Shown: piece by piece, positions 7,960 to 15,831 of the stretch
Layout: every line of letters begins with the position of its first letter
Numbering within the stretch: position 1 is the first letter of the stretch
Source: Micrococcales bacterium
GTDB taxonomy: Bacteria > Actinomycetota > Actinomycetes > Actinomycetales > WQXJ01
Direction of reading: 5' to 3'
DNA: 32,074 bases
Assembly (NCBI GenBank): GCA_009781225.1
Contig: WQYN01000007.1
Coordinates: 1-32,074 of the forward strand
The notes under the pieces: model-generated
Told to the model about the DNA's origin: nothing
Database searches by the model: none
The model's input: only the letters and a program-made list of their open reading frames with translations
Made by a program: the position numbers and the translations under genes

Positions 7960-8279
7960 ACTTCAACGCCGGCGACGTCTTCTATGCCAACCTCGATCCG
8001 ACGCGCGGAACCGAGCAGCGAGGCACGAGGCCCGTCATCGTCATTTCTGTCGCATCCATGGGCCCACGTGCCGTCGTGGTCCCCATTACAACGACCTTGC
8101 GCGGATGGCCAACAAGAATCGGTGTGACCCTCCATGACATGCAAGCAGAGGCCATGTGCGAACAGGTTCGCACCATTGACGTCACCCGACTTAACGAGGA
8201 CCTCTACGCCCGAGTTGCCCCTTCGGTCCTCCGCGAGATCCAGCGGACCGTAGCCCGCCTGATCGGGGTGTATGCCTAG
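7956..8279 (+). CDS. MazF/PemK-family endoribonuclease toxin
   Basis: A 107-residue toxin starting GDVFYANLDPTRGTEQRGTRPVIVIS, the standard MazF/PemK opening with the RGTEQ-G-RPV motif that includes the catalytic Arg. The strand set VVVPITTTLR and EQVRTIDVTRL follows. Family members cut single-stranded mRNA at short sequence motifs; the cleavage specificity here is unknown. The ATG at 7956, overlapping the antitoxin stop, is preferred to an in-frame GTG at 7941. All expected core motifs are present, so the toxin looks active. Confidence 0.92.
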   Translation: MNFNAGDVFYANLDPTRGTEQRGTRPVIVISVASMGPRAVVVPITTTLRGWPTRIGVTLHDMQAEAMCEQVRTIDVTRLNEDLYARVAPSVLREIQRTVARLIGVYA

Positions 8280-8330
8280 GGCTCTCGACGACCGCTTTTC
8301 CCACCAAGACCGAGCGGACGCCCCGAACAG

Positions 8331-8374
8331 AAACTATGAAAGATTCTACAAGATGTTCGCTATGATGAAGAACT
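8331..8374 (+). promoter_or_regulatory. AT-rich promoter with repeated AACTATGAA
   Basis: The sequence before the ATPase gene is unusually AT-rich for this genome. AACTATGAA occurs at 8332-8340 and again over the start codon at 8371-8379, with CTATGATGAAG between. TATGAT at 8361-8366 is a -10 candidate, 8 bases before the ATG. The repeats could be operator half-sites. Confidence 0.45.
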
Positions 8375-9496
8375 ATGAAGACTCGTAGCCCGTTCCGTCC
8401 GTCGTTTGGAGCGAACCCTCCCATCGTCGCTGGTCGTCGAGCGATTCTCGGAGAAGTCGGCGACGCCTTTGATGCCGGTCCGGGAGTCCGAGGGAGAGCG
8501 ATGCTCTTCACTGGCAACAGGGGGATCGGCAAGACGGTCATGCTCAACGAGACAGAGGCCTTGGCCCGGGAGCGGGGCTGGTTGGTGTTATCGGAGACGG
8601 CCACCAAGGGTCTGGTCGACCGCCTCGTCACTGAGGCTCTACCAGAGGCGGCGGCGTTGTTGAGTCGGCATCCTCGCGATCGCCGTCGCGTGTCGGGGAT
8701 CTCGCTGCCTGCAGGTCTTGGCGGCCTCAGCTTTGACATGTCGGACACCCCAACCCCCGGTGGGCTCCGCGCACAACTGAATGCGATCACCGACCGTCTT
8801 GCGGAGCAAGGGACAGGCATTCTCATCACCGTCGACGAGGTCCACAGCCGTGGTGCACGCGACGACGTGGCCCACCTGTGCGCTGTGATTCAACACTCAT
8901 TCAGGGAAGAGCGGCCCGTCGCGTTCGCGGCCGCCGGTCTCCCCTCCGCCGTCCAAGACCTCATCAGCGACGATGTCTCGACATTCCTGCGCAGAGCGCG
9001 CCGCCATGTGCTCCAACCGTTGACTCCCGTCGCCTCCGAAGAAGCGCTCCGGCGACCGATCGAGGACTCCGGCCGTCAAATCGAGTCTGCCGCCGTGGCT
9101 GCGGCAGCAGCTGCGACCTACGGGTACCCATTCCTGCTGCAGCTGGTCGGCGACCACGCCTGGTGTCAGGCTCCCGACGCCGCCACGATCACTGAGGAAC
9201 ACGTAACCCACGCAGTAGACGCTGCTGCGCGAGAAGTGGGAACGCTGGTCCACGAACCAGCGCTCAACGACCTCTCAGCGACCGACCGCGAGTTCGTCAG
9301 GGCGATGTCGCAAGACGAGGAAGCCTCCGCAATCGCAGACATTCAGGCCCGTCTGGGTCGTGATAGCGGCTACGTTTCTCGGTACCGCAACCGACTCCTT
9401 GTCGCCGGAATCATTGAGCCGGCCGGACGCGGTCACGTCGACTTCACCATCCCCTACCTCCGCGAGTTCGTCCGAGACAACGCCGACCGGCTCTGA
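8375..9496 (+). CDS. AAA-type ATPase with C-terminal winged-helix segment
   Basis: A 373-residue protein resembling Orc1-like/AAA_16 ATPases. Walker A is GNRGIGKT near residues 47-54 and Walker B is GILITVDEVH near 150. A sensor-like stretch AFAAAGLPSAV follows, then YGYPFLLQLVGDHAW, a common feature of this ATPase group. The C-terminal 80 residues (LSATDREFVRAM, SGYVSRYRNRLLVAGII) look like a winged helix. No effector or nuclease domain is visible. It lies 95 bp after the MazEF pair but appears to have its own promoter. Function is unknown; DNA binding or stress signalling would be guesses. Confidence 0.8.
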   Translation: MKTRSPFRPSFGANPPIVAGRRAILGEVGDAFDAGPGVRGRAMLFTGNRGIGKTVMLNETEALARERGWLVLSETATKGLVDRLVTEALPEAAALLSRHPRDRRRVSGISLPAGLGGLSFDMSDTPTPGGLRAQLNAITDRLAEQGTGILITVDEVHSRGARDDVAHLCAVIQHSFREERPVAFAAAGLPSAVQDLISDDVSTFLRRARRHVLQPLTPVASEEALRRPIEDSGRQIESAAVAAAAAATYGYPFLLQLVGDHAWCQAPDAATITEEHVTHAVDAAAREVGTLVHEPALNDLSATDREFVRAMSQDEEASAIADIQARLGRDSGYVSRYRNRLLVAGIIEPAGRGHVDFTIPYLREFVRDNADRL

Positions 9497-9512
9497 ACAG
9501 CTGGTCTACGTT

Positions 9513-9695
9513 GTGCGGGACCCCAAGCAGCTTCCGCCCGTGCGGCAACGCCTGATCACCGAGGGCGAGGCCCTGCGGTTCGTCGTCCCCGGGATGGCAG
9601 CTTGGACTCGGTCCACCGTCCGCAACCCCGAAAGTCAGCCCGCGCGACGCCCGCCGGTCAGTGACGCGTTGATCATCGCGGCCGCCTGGCGGTGA
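9513..9695 (+). other. Possible coding remnant, unidentified
   Basis: Immediately after the ATPase stop, another frame stays open with codon use that looks coding (VRDPKQLPPVRQRLITEGEALRFVVPGM, GTG at 9513). It has no recognisable domain and its end overlaps the lipoprotein gene on the other strand. It could be the remainder of a lost gene or chance. There is no ribosome site. Confidence 0.2.
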
Positions 9696-10543
9696 GTCGG
9701 CGCCTTCGCAGAAACCTCGTCGCCTTCCCACACTTTCGACAGATCATGCCAGCACATCACCAGCGTCGAGGCTGGCGTCTCGTCACTGATCTTCGAGGAG
9801 ATTTCCAGGGCTAGGTCGGCGACAATCCGACGGCGGTCTTGGGGGTCCGCAGCAGTCGACGCCTCCGCCAGCATCATGGCCACGCCACACGCTGTGGCGA
9901 CATCGAGGTCTGCGCGCGCAAGGTCCAATCGGGTTTGGGCGACAATGCCATCCCAGGTCAGCGGGCTTTCGCCGGAACCACAAGTTTCGATCTCGACACC
10001 GGCTGCCTGGGCGGCCAAGAACAGGGACGCGTCGGGTTTGGCCTCTTTGCAGAGCTCACCCACAATCGCGGTCAAATCCACCAGACCAGCGTCATACTCC
10101 CGGCCAAGAGTCTTGGCCAGCCGTCTCAGCACAGAGACGTCAATAGGATCCGGCGGGTGGCTCAGCGCAGTCTCAGACAGGGCAGCAGCGCCGCCAACGC
10201 TCTCAAAGAGCGCGTCCTTCTCCTTCGCGTCAAGGATGCCCAGAATCGAATCGGCTTCGGCTAGGGCAGCCGCCAAATAGAGGGGAGGGGCATACGACGC
10301 CTCGAATCGTTCTCGGTGGAGTGCAGCATCTCGTAGTCCGCCGGAGAATAGGTCAAGCACCCCCGCTTCGGACAGGTATCGCTGCGCCTCGCTCCCCATG
10401 CCGACCACGGATATTGCAGCGAAATAGGGGTCGAAGAGACCTTCGGGTTCAGGGGACACATCGGCAGACTGCGTGCAGCCAGCGAGCACCACGAGCAGGC
10501 CGACAAATGGTGCTCGTCCAACTCGAGCGTGCCGAGCGATCAC
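9635..10543 (-). CDS. Putative lipoprotein, function unknown
   Basis: A 302-residue protein with a lipoprotein signal: Arg-containing N-terminus, hydrophobic run and lipobox LAGC with the modified Cys at residue 23. It is therefore expected on the outer face of the cytoplasmic membrane. The mature part is Ala-rich and helical, with no domain I recognise. The GTG at 10543 is chosen because GGAGG lies 5 bases upstream; the longer frame would bury the signal peptide. It is on the same strand as arsM, 106 bp downstream, too far to assume one operon. That gap contains an inverted repeat (CCAAGA 10581-10586 with TCTTGG 10594-10599) and a palindrome CAATGGCCATTG at 10615-10626. Confidence 0.75.
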   Translation of the reverse strand: MIARHARVGRAPFVGLLVVLAGCTQSADVSPEPEGLFDPYFAAISVVGMGSEAQRYLSEAGVLDLFSGGLRDAALHRERFEASYAPPLYLAAALAEADSILGILDAKEKDALFESVGGAAALSETALSHPPDPIDVSVLRRLAKTLGREYDAGLVDLTAIVGELCKEAKPDASLFLAAQAAGVEIETCGSGESPLTWDGIVAQTRLDLARADLDVATACGVAMMLAEASTAADPQDRRRIVADLALEISSKISDETPASTLVMCWHDLSKVWEGDEVSAKAPTHRQAAAMINASLTGGRRAG

Positions 10544-10649
10544 TGCGCCCTCCTTGAGGCCCTCGTCGGCCCCCATCGGTCCAAGACAACCCTTCTTGGC
10601 TGGCACAGTAGCACCAATGGCCATTGTTGGCCCCGGGTCGTTGCGACGC

Positions 10650-11372
10650 CTAACCGCTCGGCTTTACCGCGCGGACGATGGCGGCGTGCATCCCAGGAGC
10701 AACCTCGTGAGTGACGTGCACCTCGGCTTGTGAGAACCCTGCTGCCACCAGGCCATTTAGGTACTCCGACCGCGACAGTGCCCCCGCTATGCAGTCAACG
10801 AAGGAACCCCGTTCGGCCCGCTGCGCTGGGCTGAGATCATCGTCCGCCACCACATCCGACACCCCGACCCGCCCACCAGGCCGAAGCACCCGATACATCT
10901 CGCGCAGCACCGCATCCTTGTCGGTCGACAGATTGATCACGCAGTTGGAGATCACGACGTCGACCGTCGCGTCGCCCAACGGCACCTCCTCAATGGTCCC
11001 CTTGAGAAAAGCCACGTTCGTCGCCCCCGCCTTGGCGGCGTTCGCACGCGCCAGTTCGAGCATCTCATCGGTCATGTCCAGGCCGTAGGCGAACCCGCTC
11101 GGCCCCACGCGCCGAGCCGACAACAGCACGTCGAGCCCCCCGCCCGAGCCCAGGTCCAGCACCGTCTCGCCCGGGCGCAGCTCGACCACCGCCGTCGGGT
11201 TCCCGCAGCCCAAGCTGGACAAGACCGCGTCCTCGGCCATCGCCGCCCGCTCCTGCTCGCCATAGAGACTGCTCCCAAACACCCCCTCGCGCTCACCTTG
11301 CCCACAGCAGGGGACGATGGCGGCCCTTTCGTACCGTTGACGAACCTCCTCGCGTAGCTCGACGTCAGCCAT
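10650..11372 (-). CDS. arsM: Arsenite methyltransferase
   Basis: A 240-residue SAM-dependent methyltransferase that methylates As(III). The SAM motif is [11 protein letters not shown], and the family cysteines are visible: PCCGQ near residue 23, [14 protein letters not shown] and VDCIAGA. These thiols coordinate arsenite in ArsM proteins. It is somewhat shorter than typical ArsM (about 270 or more), ending after the [13 protein letters not shown] strand. AAAGGAG lies about 10 bases before the ATG. It is divergent from arsR with 93 bp between them, so it is probably induced by arsenite through ArsR. No arsenite efflux pump or arsenate reductase is in the window. Confidence 0.92.
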   Translation of the reverse strand: MADVELREEVRQRYERAAIVPCCGQGEREGVFGSSLYGEQERAAMAEDAVLSSLGCGNPTAVVELRPGETVLDLGSGGGLDVLLSARRVGPSGFAYGLDMTDEMLELARANAAKAGATNVAFLKGTIEEVPLGDATVDVVISNCVINLSTDKDAVLREMYRVLRPGGRVGVSDVVADDDLSPAQRAERGSFVDCIAGALSRSEYLNGLVAAGFSQAEVHVTHEVAPGMHAAIVRAVKPSG

Positions 11373-11465
11373 CAGCGCACATCTCCTTTCATATCGATGT
11401 AGCTCGATGTATCAGAGAGTAGCATACGCATCGACAGTTGTCGATCTATCTGACAAGATGAGGAC
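11373..11465. promoter_or_regulatory. Divergent arsM/arsR control region with ArsR operator candidate
   Basis: The 93-bp gap contains a perfect inverted repeat ATCGACA-GT-TGTCGAT at 11430-11445. A tandem pair of TCGATGTA-type sequences lies nearer arsM (about 11394-11411). These are plausible ArsR binding sites covering both promoters. AT content is higher than in the surroundings. AGGA just before the arsR ATG is the only ribosome site on that side. Confidence 0.6.
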
Positions 11466-11855
11466 ATGACCCCGAACCCAACGCCAACGGGCACACCATG
11501 CTGCACCCCTCCGACCAGCGGCACCCTCACCGAGACCGACGCTGCCCGCCTGGCAGGTGTCTTCAGGGCCTTGGGCGATCCCGCGCGCTTGACGATGCTG
11601 TCAATCATCGCCACCGCCCACAACCACGAAGCCTGCATCTGCGAACTCACCGAGGCGACCGGACTAGCCCAGTCCACCGTCTCCCACCACATGCGCCAAC
11701 TCGCCGACGTCAACCTGGTGACCCGCGAACAACGAGGCAAGTGGGCCTACTTCACGCCAAACCTCGCCGCCCTCGACGCCGCCACCAGAGCCCTAGCTCA
11801 GCACGCATCAACCCAGCTCAAGCAGGCAGCAAGGCGCGACGCGCCAGCCGAATAG
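11466..11855 (+). CDS. arsR: ArsR-family arsenic-responsive repressor
   Basis: A 129-residue winged-helix repressor. The core is LGDPARLTMLSII, then ACICELTEATGLAQSTVSHH with the recognition helix, and the wing VTREQRGKWAYF. Candidate metalloid ligands are Cys57 and Cys59 (CIC in the ELCVCDL position) and an N-terminal Cys12-Cys13 pair. An N-terminal Cys pair plus a core Cys resembles the Corynebacterium glutamicum ArsR site. Binding of As(III) should release it from the shared intergenic operator and induce arsM. Confidence 0.92.
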   Translation: MTPNPTPTGTPCCTPPTSGTLTETDAARLAGVFRALGDPARLTMLSIIATAHNHEACICELTEATGLAQSTVSHHMRQLADVNLVTREQRGKWAYFTPNLAALDAATRALAQHASTQLKQAARRDAPAE

Positions 11856-11877
11856 GAAGGCATGGGACGATGATCTC

Positions 11878-12342
11878 GTGGTTCACGTCATGTTCTTCGA
11901 GCCCTGCATCCCGTCGAATACGGGCAACGCGATCCGGCTGGCCGCCGTCACGGGATGCGTCCTGCACCTCATCGAGCCCCTAGGGTTCGACTTCTCGGAC
12001 GCCAAGCTCCGACGCTCCGGCCTGGACTACCACGACCTCGCCGACCTGCGGATTCACCCCGACTTTGAGACGGCGATCCACGCGGTTTCTCCCGGGCGCA
12101 TCATCGCCTTCACCACCCAAGCAACCCAGCACTTCGGCAACGTCACCTTCCGGGACGATGACGTTCTGCTGTTCGGACCCGAACCCGACGGCCTACCCGA
12201 CTGGGTCAAGCAGCACCCCGCAATCGACCTTTCCGTCCGCATCCCCATGCTCCCCGCTCGCCGATCCCTCAACCTCGCCAACTCCGCCGCCATCGCTGTC
12301 TACGAAGCTTGGCGCCAGCGCGGCTACCCCGGCGCGGTCTGA
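11878..12342 (+). CDS. trmL: tRNA (cytidine/uridine-34 2'-O)-methyltransferase
   Basis: A 154-residue SPOUT methyltransferase. It opens with VHVMFFEPCIPSNTGNAIRLA (the N-T-G-N motif), has LLFGPEPDGLP as motif 2, and ends with IPMLPARRSLNLANSAAIAVYEAWRQ, the knotted SAM-binding C-terminus. It closely follows TrmL, which methylates the wobble base of tRNA-Leu isoacceptors. A GTG at 11878 best matches the family N-terminus; the ribosome site is poor. It follows arsR by 22 bp on the same strand, so it may be partly co-transcribed, with no metabolic link. Confidence 0.9.
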   Translation: MVHVMFFEPCIPSNTGNAIRLAAVTGCVLHLIEPLGFDFSDAKLRRSGLDYHDLADLRIHPDFETAIHAVSPGRIIAFTTQATQHFGNVTFRDDDVLLFGPEPDGLPDWVKQHPAIDLSVRIPMLPARRSLNLANSAAIAVYEAWRQRGYPGAV

Positions 12343-12355
12343 CCGCCCGCACCGC

Positions 12356-12361
12356 TACGCT
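12356..12361 (+). promoter_or_regulatory. Leaderless -10 (TACGCT-N6-ATG)
   Basis: TACGCT ends exactly 6 bases before the ATG at 12368. This supports that ATG over the internal one at 12389. Confidence 0.5.
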
Positions 12362-12367
12362 GGAGCA

Positions 12368-13375
12368 ATGAGCCACATTCCTGATCCGATGACCGCTCCC
12401 CCGCTACGGTGGGGTTTCCTGGGAACCGGCATGATCGCCCGCTTCCTGGCGGAAGCCGCCCGCGACGGAACAACCCAGATCCTCCAGGCCATCGGCTCGC
12501 GCACCCAAGACAAGGCCGACGCCTTCGCGCAGAAGTACAACGTCCCGCAAGCCTTCGGCTCCTACGAAGAGCTCGTCGCCTGCCCTGACGTTGACGTCGT
12601 CTACATCGCCACGCCCAACTCCGAGCACCACGCGAACACCAAGCTGGCCCTGGAGGCCGGCAAGCACGTCCTGGTAGAGAAGTCCTTCACCCTCACCCAG
12701 GCCCAAGCAATCGACCTCGCCGAGCTAGCCAAACAGAAGAACCTGTTCATCACCGAAGCCATGTGGACCCGCTTCCTCCCTCACCAAATCGAGCTACGCC
12801 GCCGCATCGCAAACGGCGACCTGGGCGACCTCGTCGCCGCAGCCGGTGACCTGGGCCAACGCGATCCCGTCGACCTCACCGACCGCTTCTACTCCAACGA
12901 GCTAGGCGGCGGCTCCCTCTACGACCGAGGCGTCTACCCCATCCTCTGGATCGCCGACCTCTTCGGCATCCCCCAAACGGTCCAAGCCCGCGCCGAGATG
13001 ACGTTCTCCGGCGTCGACGGCCACCTCTCCGTCATCCTCGGCTACCCCGACAAGGGCGTCCACGCCGTCGCCCAGTCCTCCATCCTGGCCCGCACCCCCG
13101 CCGCCGGCTGGGTCGCCGGCACCAAGGGCTACTGCGAGGTCCCGGGTTTCTGGGCTCCCGCTCCCCTCCACTTCTCCTTCGCCGACGGGAGCACCGAAAC
13201 CTGGCAGTGGGAAGGAATCGCCTCGCGCGGCTACGAGTACGAGATGGCCGCCATCGCCCGCGCCATCACCGAGGGCCTGCTCACCCATCCCCTCATCCCC
13301 ATTGAGGAAACCATCGCCATCCAGGGTCTTTTCGACGAGATCCGCGCTCAGATCGGCTTGACCTGGACCACGTAG
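12368..13375 (+). CDS. Gfo/Idh/MocA-family dehydrogenase (copy 1)
   Basis: A 335-residue NAD(P)-dependent oxidoreductase. The Rossmann start is LRWGFLGTGMIARFL, followed by IATPNSEHHANTKLALEAGKHVLVEKS. EAMWTRFLPHQIEL and GGGSLYDRGVYP place it near the dihydrodiol dehydrogenase-like branch. The usual E-K-P motif at the catalytic lysine reads E-K-S here, while copy 2 keeps E-K-P. The substrate is unknown, probably a sugar or cyclic diol. Copy 2 follows after 8 bp, and the two are alike along their whole length, so this is a tandem duplication that has diverged. Confidence 0.9.
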   Translation: MSHIPDPMTAPPLRWGFLGTGMIARFLAEAARDGTTQILQAIGSRTQDKADAFAQKYNVPQAFGSYEELVACPDVDVVYIATPNSEHHANTKLALEAGKHVLVEKSFTLTQAQAIDLAELAKQKNLFITEAMWTRFLPHQIELRRRIANGDLGDLVAAAGDLGQRDPVDLTDRFYSNELGGGSLYDRGVYPILWIADLFGIPQTVQARAEMTFSGVDGHLSVILGYPDKGVHAVAQSSILARTPAAGWVAGTKGYCEVPGFWAPAPLHFSFADGSTETWQWEGIASRGYEYEMAAIARAITEGLLTHPLIPIEETIAIQGLFDEIRAQIGLTWTT

Positions 13376-13383
13376 CCGACCCC

Positions 13384-14364
13384 ATGCAGGCCCCGCCGCT
13401 GAGGTGGGGCTTCCTCGGCACCGGCAGAATCGCCCACCGCGTCGCCGCCGCTCTGCGCGCCGGAAGCACCCAGGTCCTCCAGGCCGTCGGCTCCCGCTCC
13501 CTGGCCAAAGCCCAGGCCTTCGCCGCCCACCACGGCATTCCCCAAGCCTTCGGCTCCTACCAAGACCTCGTCGCCTCCCCCACCATCGACGCCGTCTACG
13601 TCGCCACGCCCAATTCAGAACACCACGCCCACGCCCGCCTCGCGCTGGAAGCCGGGAAGCCCGTCATCGTCGAAAAACCCTTCACCCTCACCCACGCCCA
13701 AGCCCGCGACCTCGCCACGCTCGCGCAGGCGAAGCGTCTGTTCCTCATGGAGGCGATGTGGACGCGCTTCCTCCCCCACCACATCGAACTCAAGCGCCGC
13801 GTGGAGGCCGGTGACCTCGGCGCCCTCACCTGCGCGTTCGCTGACTTCGGCGGCCGCGACCCCGTTGACCTCGCCGGCCGCATGTACTCCCGGCACCTGG
13901 GCGGCGGCGCGCTCTACGACCGCGGCGTCTACCCACTCGCCTGGATCACCGACCTCCTCGGCCTCCCCAGCGCCGTCCGCGCCCACGCCGAAATGACCAC
14001 CACCGGCGTCGACGCCCACCTCACCGCGATCCTCACCTTTGACGCAGCTTCCGCCATCGCACTGTGCACGATGACGGCCCGCACCCCCGCACGAGCCTGG
14101 CTCTCCGGGACGCGCGGCTTCTGCGAGATCCCCCGGTTCTGGGCGCCGGCTCCGCTGCACTTCACCTTTGCCGATGGCCGGAAGGAAACCTGGGCCCACC
14201 AGGGCGTCCGCGCCGAAGGCTTCGAGTACGAGTTCGCCGCCGCCGCCCGCGCCATCACCGCCGGCGACCTCACCCACCCTCTGATGCCGCTGACCGACAC
14301 CCTCGCCCTCCAACAACTCCTCGACAACATCCGCTCCCAGGTTGGGCTGACCTGGCCCGCCTGA
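13384..14364 (+). CDS. Gfo/Idh/MocA-family dehydrogenase (copy 2)
   Basis: A 326-residue paralogue of the upstream gene with the same layout: LRWGFLGTGRIAHRV, ATPNSEHHAHARLALEAGKPVIVEKPFTL (intact E-K-P), MEAMWTRFLPHHIEL and GGGALYDRGVYP. The FWAPAPLHFTFADG segment in the C-terminal beta sheet is nearly identical in both. Spacing of 8 bp and no separate promoter indicate an operon. The extra N-terminal 7 residues of copy 1 are absent. The pair may form a heteromer or act on related substrates; this is inference. Confidence 0.92.
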   Translation: MQAPPLRWGFLGTGRIAHRVAAALRAGSTQVLQAVGSRSLAKAQAFAAHHGIPQAFGSYQDLVASPTIDAVYVATPNSEHHAHARLALEAGKPVIVEKPFTLTHAQARDLATLAQAKRLFLMEAMWTRFLPHHIELKRRVEAGDLGALTCAFADFGGRDPVDLAGRMYSRHLGGGALYDRGVYPLAWITDLLGLPSAVRAHAEMTTTGVDAHLTAILTFDAASAIALCTMTARTPARAWLSGTRGFCEIPRFWAPAPLHFTFADGRKETWAHQGVRAEGFEYEFAAAARAITAGDLTHPLMPLTDTLALQQLLDNIRSQVGLTWPA

Positions 14365-14420
14365 GACTCCCTGTCTCCCGTCCCGCGCTGCCACCCCACC
14401 ACCTCACCCACCCACTGCGC

Positions 14421-14488
14421 CGAGTGCGAGGAATCCGACAATCCAGGGGGGATGACAGCGCTCTAGATTGTCGGATTCCTCGCACTCG
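14421..14488. repeat. Palindromic repeat C (GATGACAGCG-loop family)
   Basis: Perfect 22-bp arms at 14421-14442 and 14467-14488 (one more base pair inward). The 24-base spacer contains GATGACAGCG. Its stem is the same as that of element D and differs from B and E, sharing only a CCGACAA core with E. It lies in the 181-bp gap between the dehydrogenase pair and tmk, 46 bp before the tmk -10. It could act as a transcription stop, though no T-run follows. Confidence 0.95.
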
Positions 14489-14533
14489 ATGAAGGGTGGG
14501 GGTTGGGCGGGGTTTGTGAAGGGCGGGGGTCGA

Positions 14534-14539
14534 TAGAGT
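14534..14539 (+). promoter_or_regulatory. Leaderless -10 for tmk (TAGAGT-N6-GTG)
   Basis: TAGAGT ends 6 bases before the GTG at 14546, which predicts a transcript starting at the start codon. There is no ribosome site, consistent with leaderless translation. Confidence 0.6.
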
Positions 14540-14545
14540 GGGCGG

Positions 14546-15160
14546 GTGCGCGGGTTCTTCTTTGTGATCGAGGGGGGCGACGGGGCCGGTAAGTCGACGC
14601 AGGTCGCGCTACTGGCTCAGGCGCTCCGCGAGCGCGGGTACTCCGACGTTGTCGTGACCCGAGAGCCCGGAGCCACCGAGTTTGGGGCGGCGATCCGCGC
14701 AGCGCTCCTCCACGCGGGCGACGTCGCCCCGCAGGCCGAAGCCCTCGCCTACGCCGCCGACCGAGCCGACCACGTCGCGACTGTCATTGCTCCGACGATG
14801 GCGAGGGGCGGCATCGTCCTCTCCGACCGGTATCTCGACTCCTCCCTGGCGTACCAGGCTCAGGGACGAGGTCTCGGCGACGCGCAGGTGCGGGCGATCA
14901 ACGCCTTTGGTACCGGAGGACTGGAGCCTGACCTGACGATCCTGCTGGACATCACGCCCGAAGCCGGGGCCGCCCGACGCGACGGCAAACCCGACCGAAT
15001 CGAGCGCGCCGGGGTGGAGTTCCACGCCCGGGTAGCACAGCGCTACCGCGAACTCGCCGCCGAGCACCCAGAAAGGTACCTGGTGCTCGACGCATCCGAC
15101 TCGGCCGAAGAGATCCACGAGGCTGCGGTCGCAACTGTCCTGGAGCTGCTGGGGCGCTGA
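14546..15160 (+). CDS. tmk: Thymidylate kinase
   Basis: A 204-residue dTMP kinase producing dTDP for DNA synthesis. The P-loop is EGGDGAGKST near residues 8-17, with the base-binding TREPGAT near 37-43 and DRYLDSSLAYQ near 92-102 (DR-Y/H motif). The LID is GAARRDGKPDRIE. Length and motif order are typical. The GTG start is fixed by TAGAGT-N6-GTG. tmk commonly sits beside holB in Actinobacteria; here 7 kb of accessory genes (TA modules, RCC1 protein, TcmP pair) separates them, which looks like insertion of accessory DNA. Confidence 0.96.
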   Translation: MRGFFFVIEGGDGAGKSTQVALLAQALRERGYSDVVVTREPGATEFGAAIRAALLHAGDVAPQAEALAYAADRADHVATVIAPTMARGGIVLSDRYLDSSLAYQAQGRGLGDAQVRAINAFGTGGLEPDLTILLDITPEAGAARRDGKPDRIERAGVEFHARVAQRYRELAAEHPERYLVLDASDSAEEIHEAAVATVLELLGR

Positions 15161-15202
15161 AGCCAGCCAGCGGCCGACTCCGTTGCGCGGGACAACTAAC
15201 TG

Positions 15203-15457
15203 CTATCGGTAGACGTCTTTCCGGTGTCCCAGGGTGACGATTACCACGAGCAGGACTTCGTCCTGCACGGTGTAGATGATCCGGTATTCCCCGACTCTGA
15301 TCCTCAGGCCATCGCGTCCCCTTAGTCCGATCGCGGAGGGAGGGCGCGGATTGGTGGCGAGAAGCGAGATCGCCGCCTGAATTCGGGTTCGGTGTCCGGG
15401 GTCGATTTTGCGCAGAGCCCGCATCGCGGCCGGACGTAACTCAATCCGGTAGGCCAC
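15203..15457 (-). CDS. RelE/ParE-family toxin
   Basis: An 84-residue toxin. AYRIELRPAAMRALRKID opens it, then RGRDGLRIRVGEYRIIYTV, and it ends VVIVTLGHRKDVYR. The central R-x-R-x-G-x-Y-R-I-x-Y and terminal H-R-x-x-V-Y are hallmarks of RelE toxins that cleave ribosome-bound mRNA. The start is a GTG at 15457, 2 bases after the antitoxin stop. Catalytic Arg and Tyr positions appear intact. Confidence 0.93.
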   Translation of the reverse strand: MAYRIELRPAAMRALRKIDPGHRTRIQAAISLLATNPRPPSAIGLRGRDGLRIRVGEYRIIYTVQDEVLLVVIVTLGHRKDVYR

Positions 15458-15459
15458 GG

Positions 15460-15708
15460 TCAGGTCCAGCCCAAGTCTGCCTTGGCCTGCTCCCAGGGCA
15501 GGTTCTGACCTTCCTCCGCCATGGCGGCATCGAAAGCGGCAATGTCGTCGAGGTCGTCTTGGGCGGCGCGGAGCCGCTCGAACTCATGGGCTTCCATCAT
15601 CACTGCCACCGCTTTTCCTCGCCGTTCGATCACGACGGGACCGCGGGGCACCTCGTCCAACACCGAGGCGAGACTCCGCCTTGCCTCGGCTACGCTCACA
15701 GCTTTCAC
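15460..15708 (-). CDS. Phd/YefM-family antitoxin
   Basis: An 82-residue antitoxin: VKAVSVAEARRSLASVLDEV as the N-terminal DNA-binding region, then PVVIERRGKAVAVMMEAHEFERL, and an acidic toxin-binding tail. The GTG at 15708 is preferred over an in-frame ATG at 15744, because TACAGT (15720-15715) lies exactly 6 bases upstream, the leaderless pattern of this window. With the downstream RelE it forms a standard antitoxin-first operon and probably represses itself. Confidence 0.92.
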   Translation of the reverse strand: MKAVSVAEARRSLASVLDEVPRGPVVIERRGKAVAVMMEAHEFERLRAAQDDLDDIAAFDAAMAEEGQNLPWEQAKADLGWT

Positions 15709-15714
15709 ATCATT

Positions 15715-15720
15715 ACTGTA
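15715..15720 (-). promoter_or_regulatory. Leaderless -10 for the Phd/RelE operon (TACAGT-N6-GTG)
   Basis: On the minus strand TACAGT is followed by AATGAT and then GTG. This sets the antitoxin start at 15708. Confidence 0.55.
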
Positions 15721-15819
15721 CCTTCTCGCCGCCTGGATGTACATATGCGCTCGTCAGCTGGGTGTGCCTTGTCGCCGGCCCCCTGGGGAGAGGACCGGGA
15801 CGCGCACAGACCGAGGCTG

Positions 15820-15825
15820 TAGCCT
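15820..15825 (+). promoter_or_regulatory. Leaderless -10 for the RCC1 protein (TAGCCT-N6-ATG)
   Basis: TAGCCT ends 6 bases before the ATG at 15832, and no Shine-Dalgarno sequence is present. No good -35 is visible. Confidence 0.45.
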
Positions 15826-15831
15826 TGGGTG

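Noticed and set aside
15460-15744. Phd antitoxin starting at the ATG at 15744
   Set aside because: That start has no ribosome site or -10, adds residues unlike the family, and TACAGT-N6-GTG marks 15708 instead.
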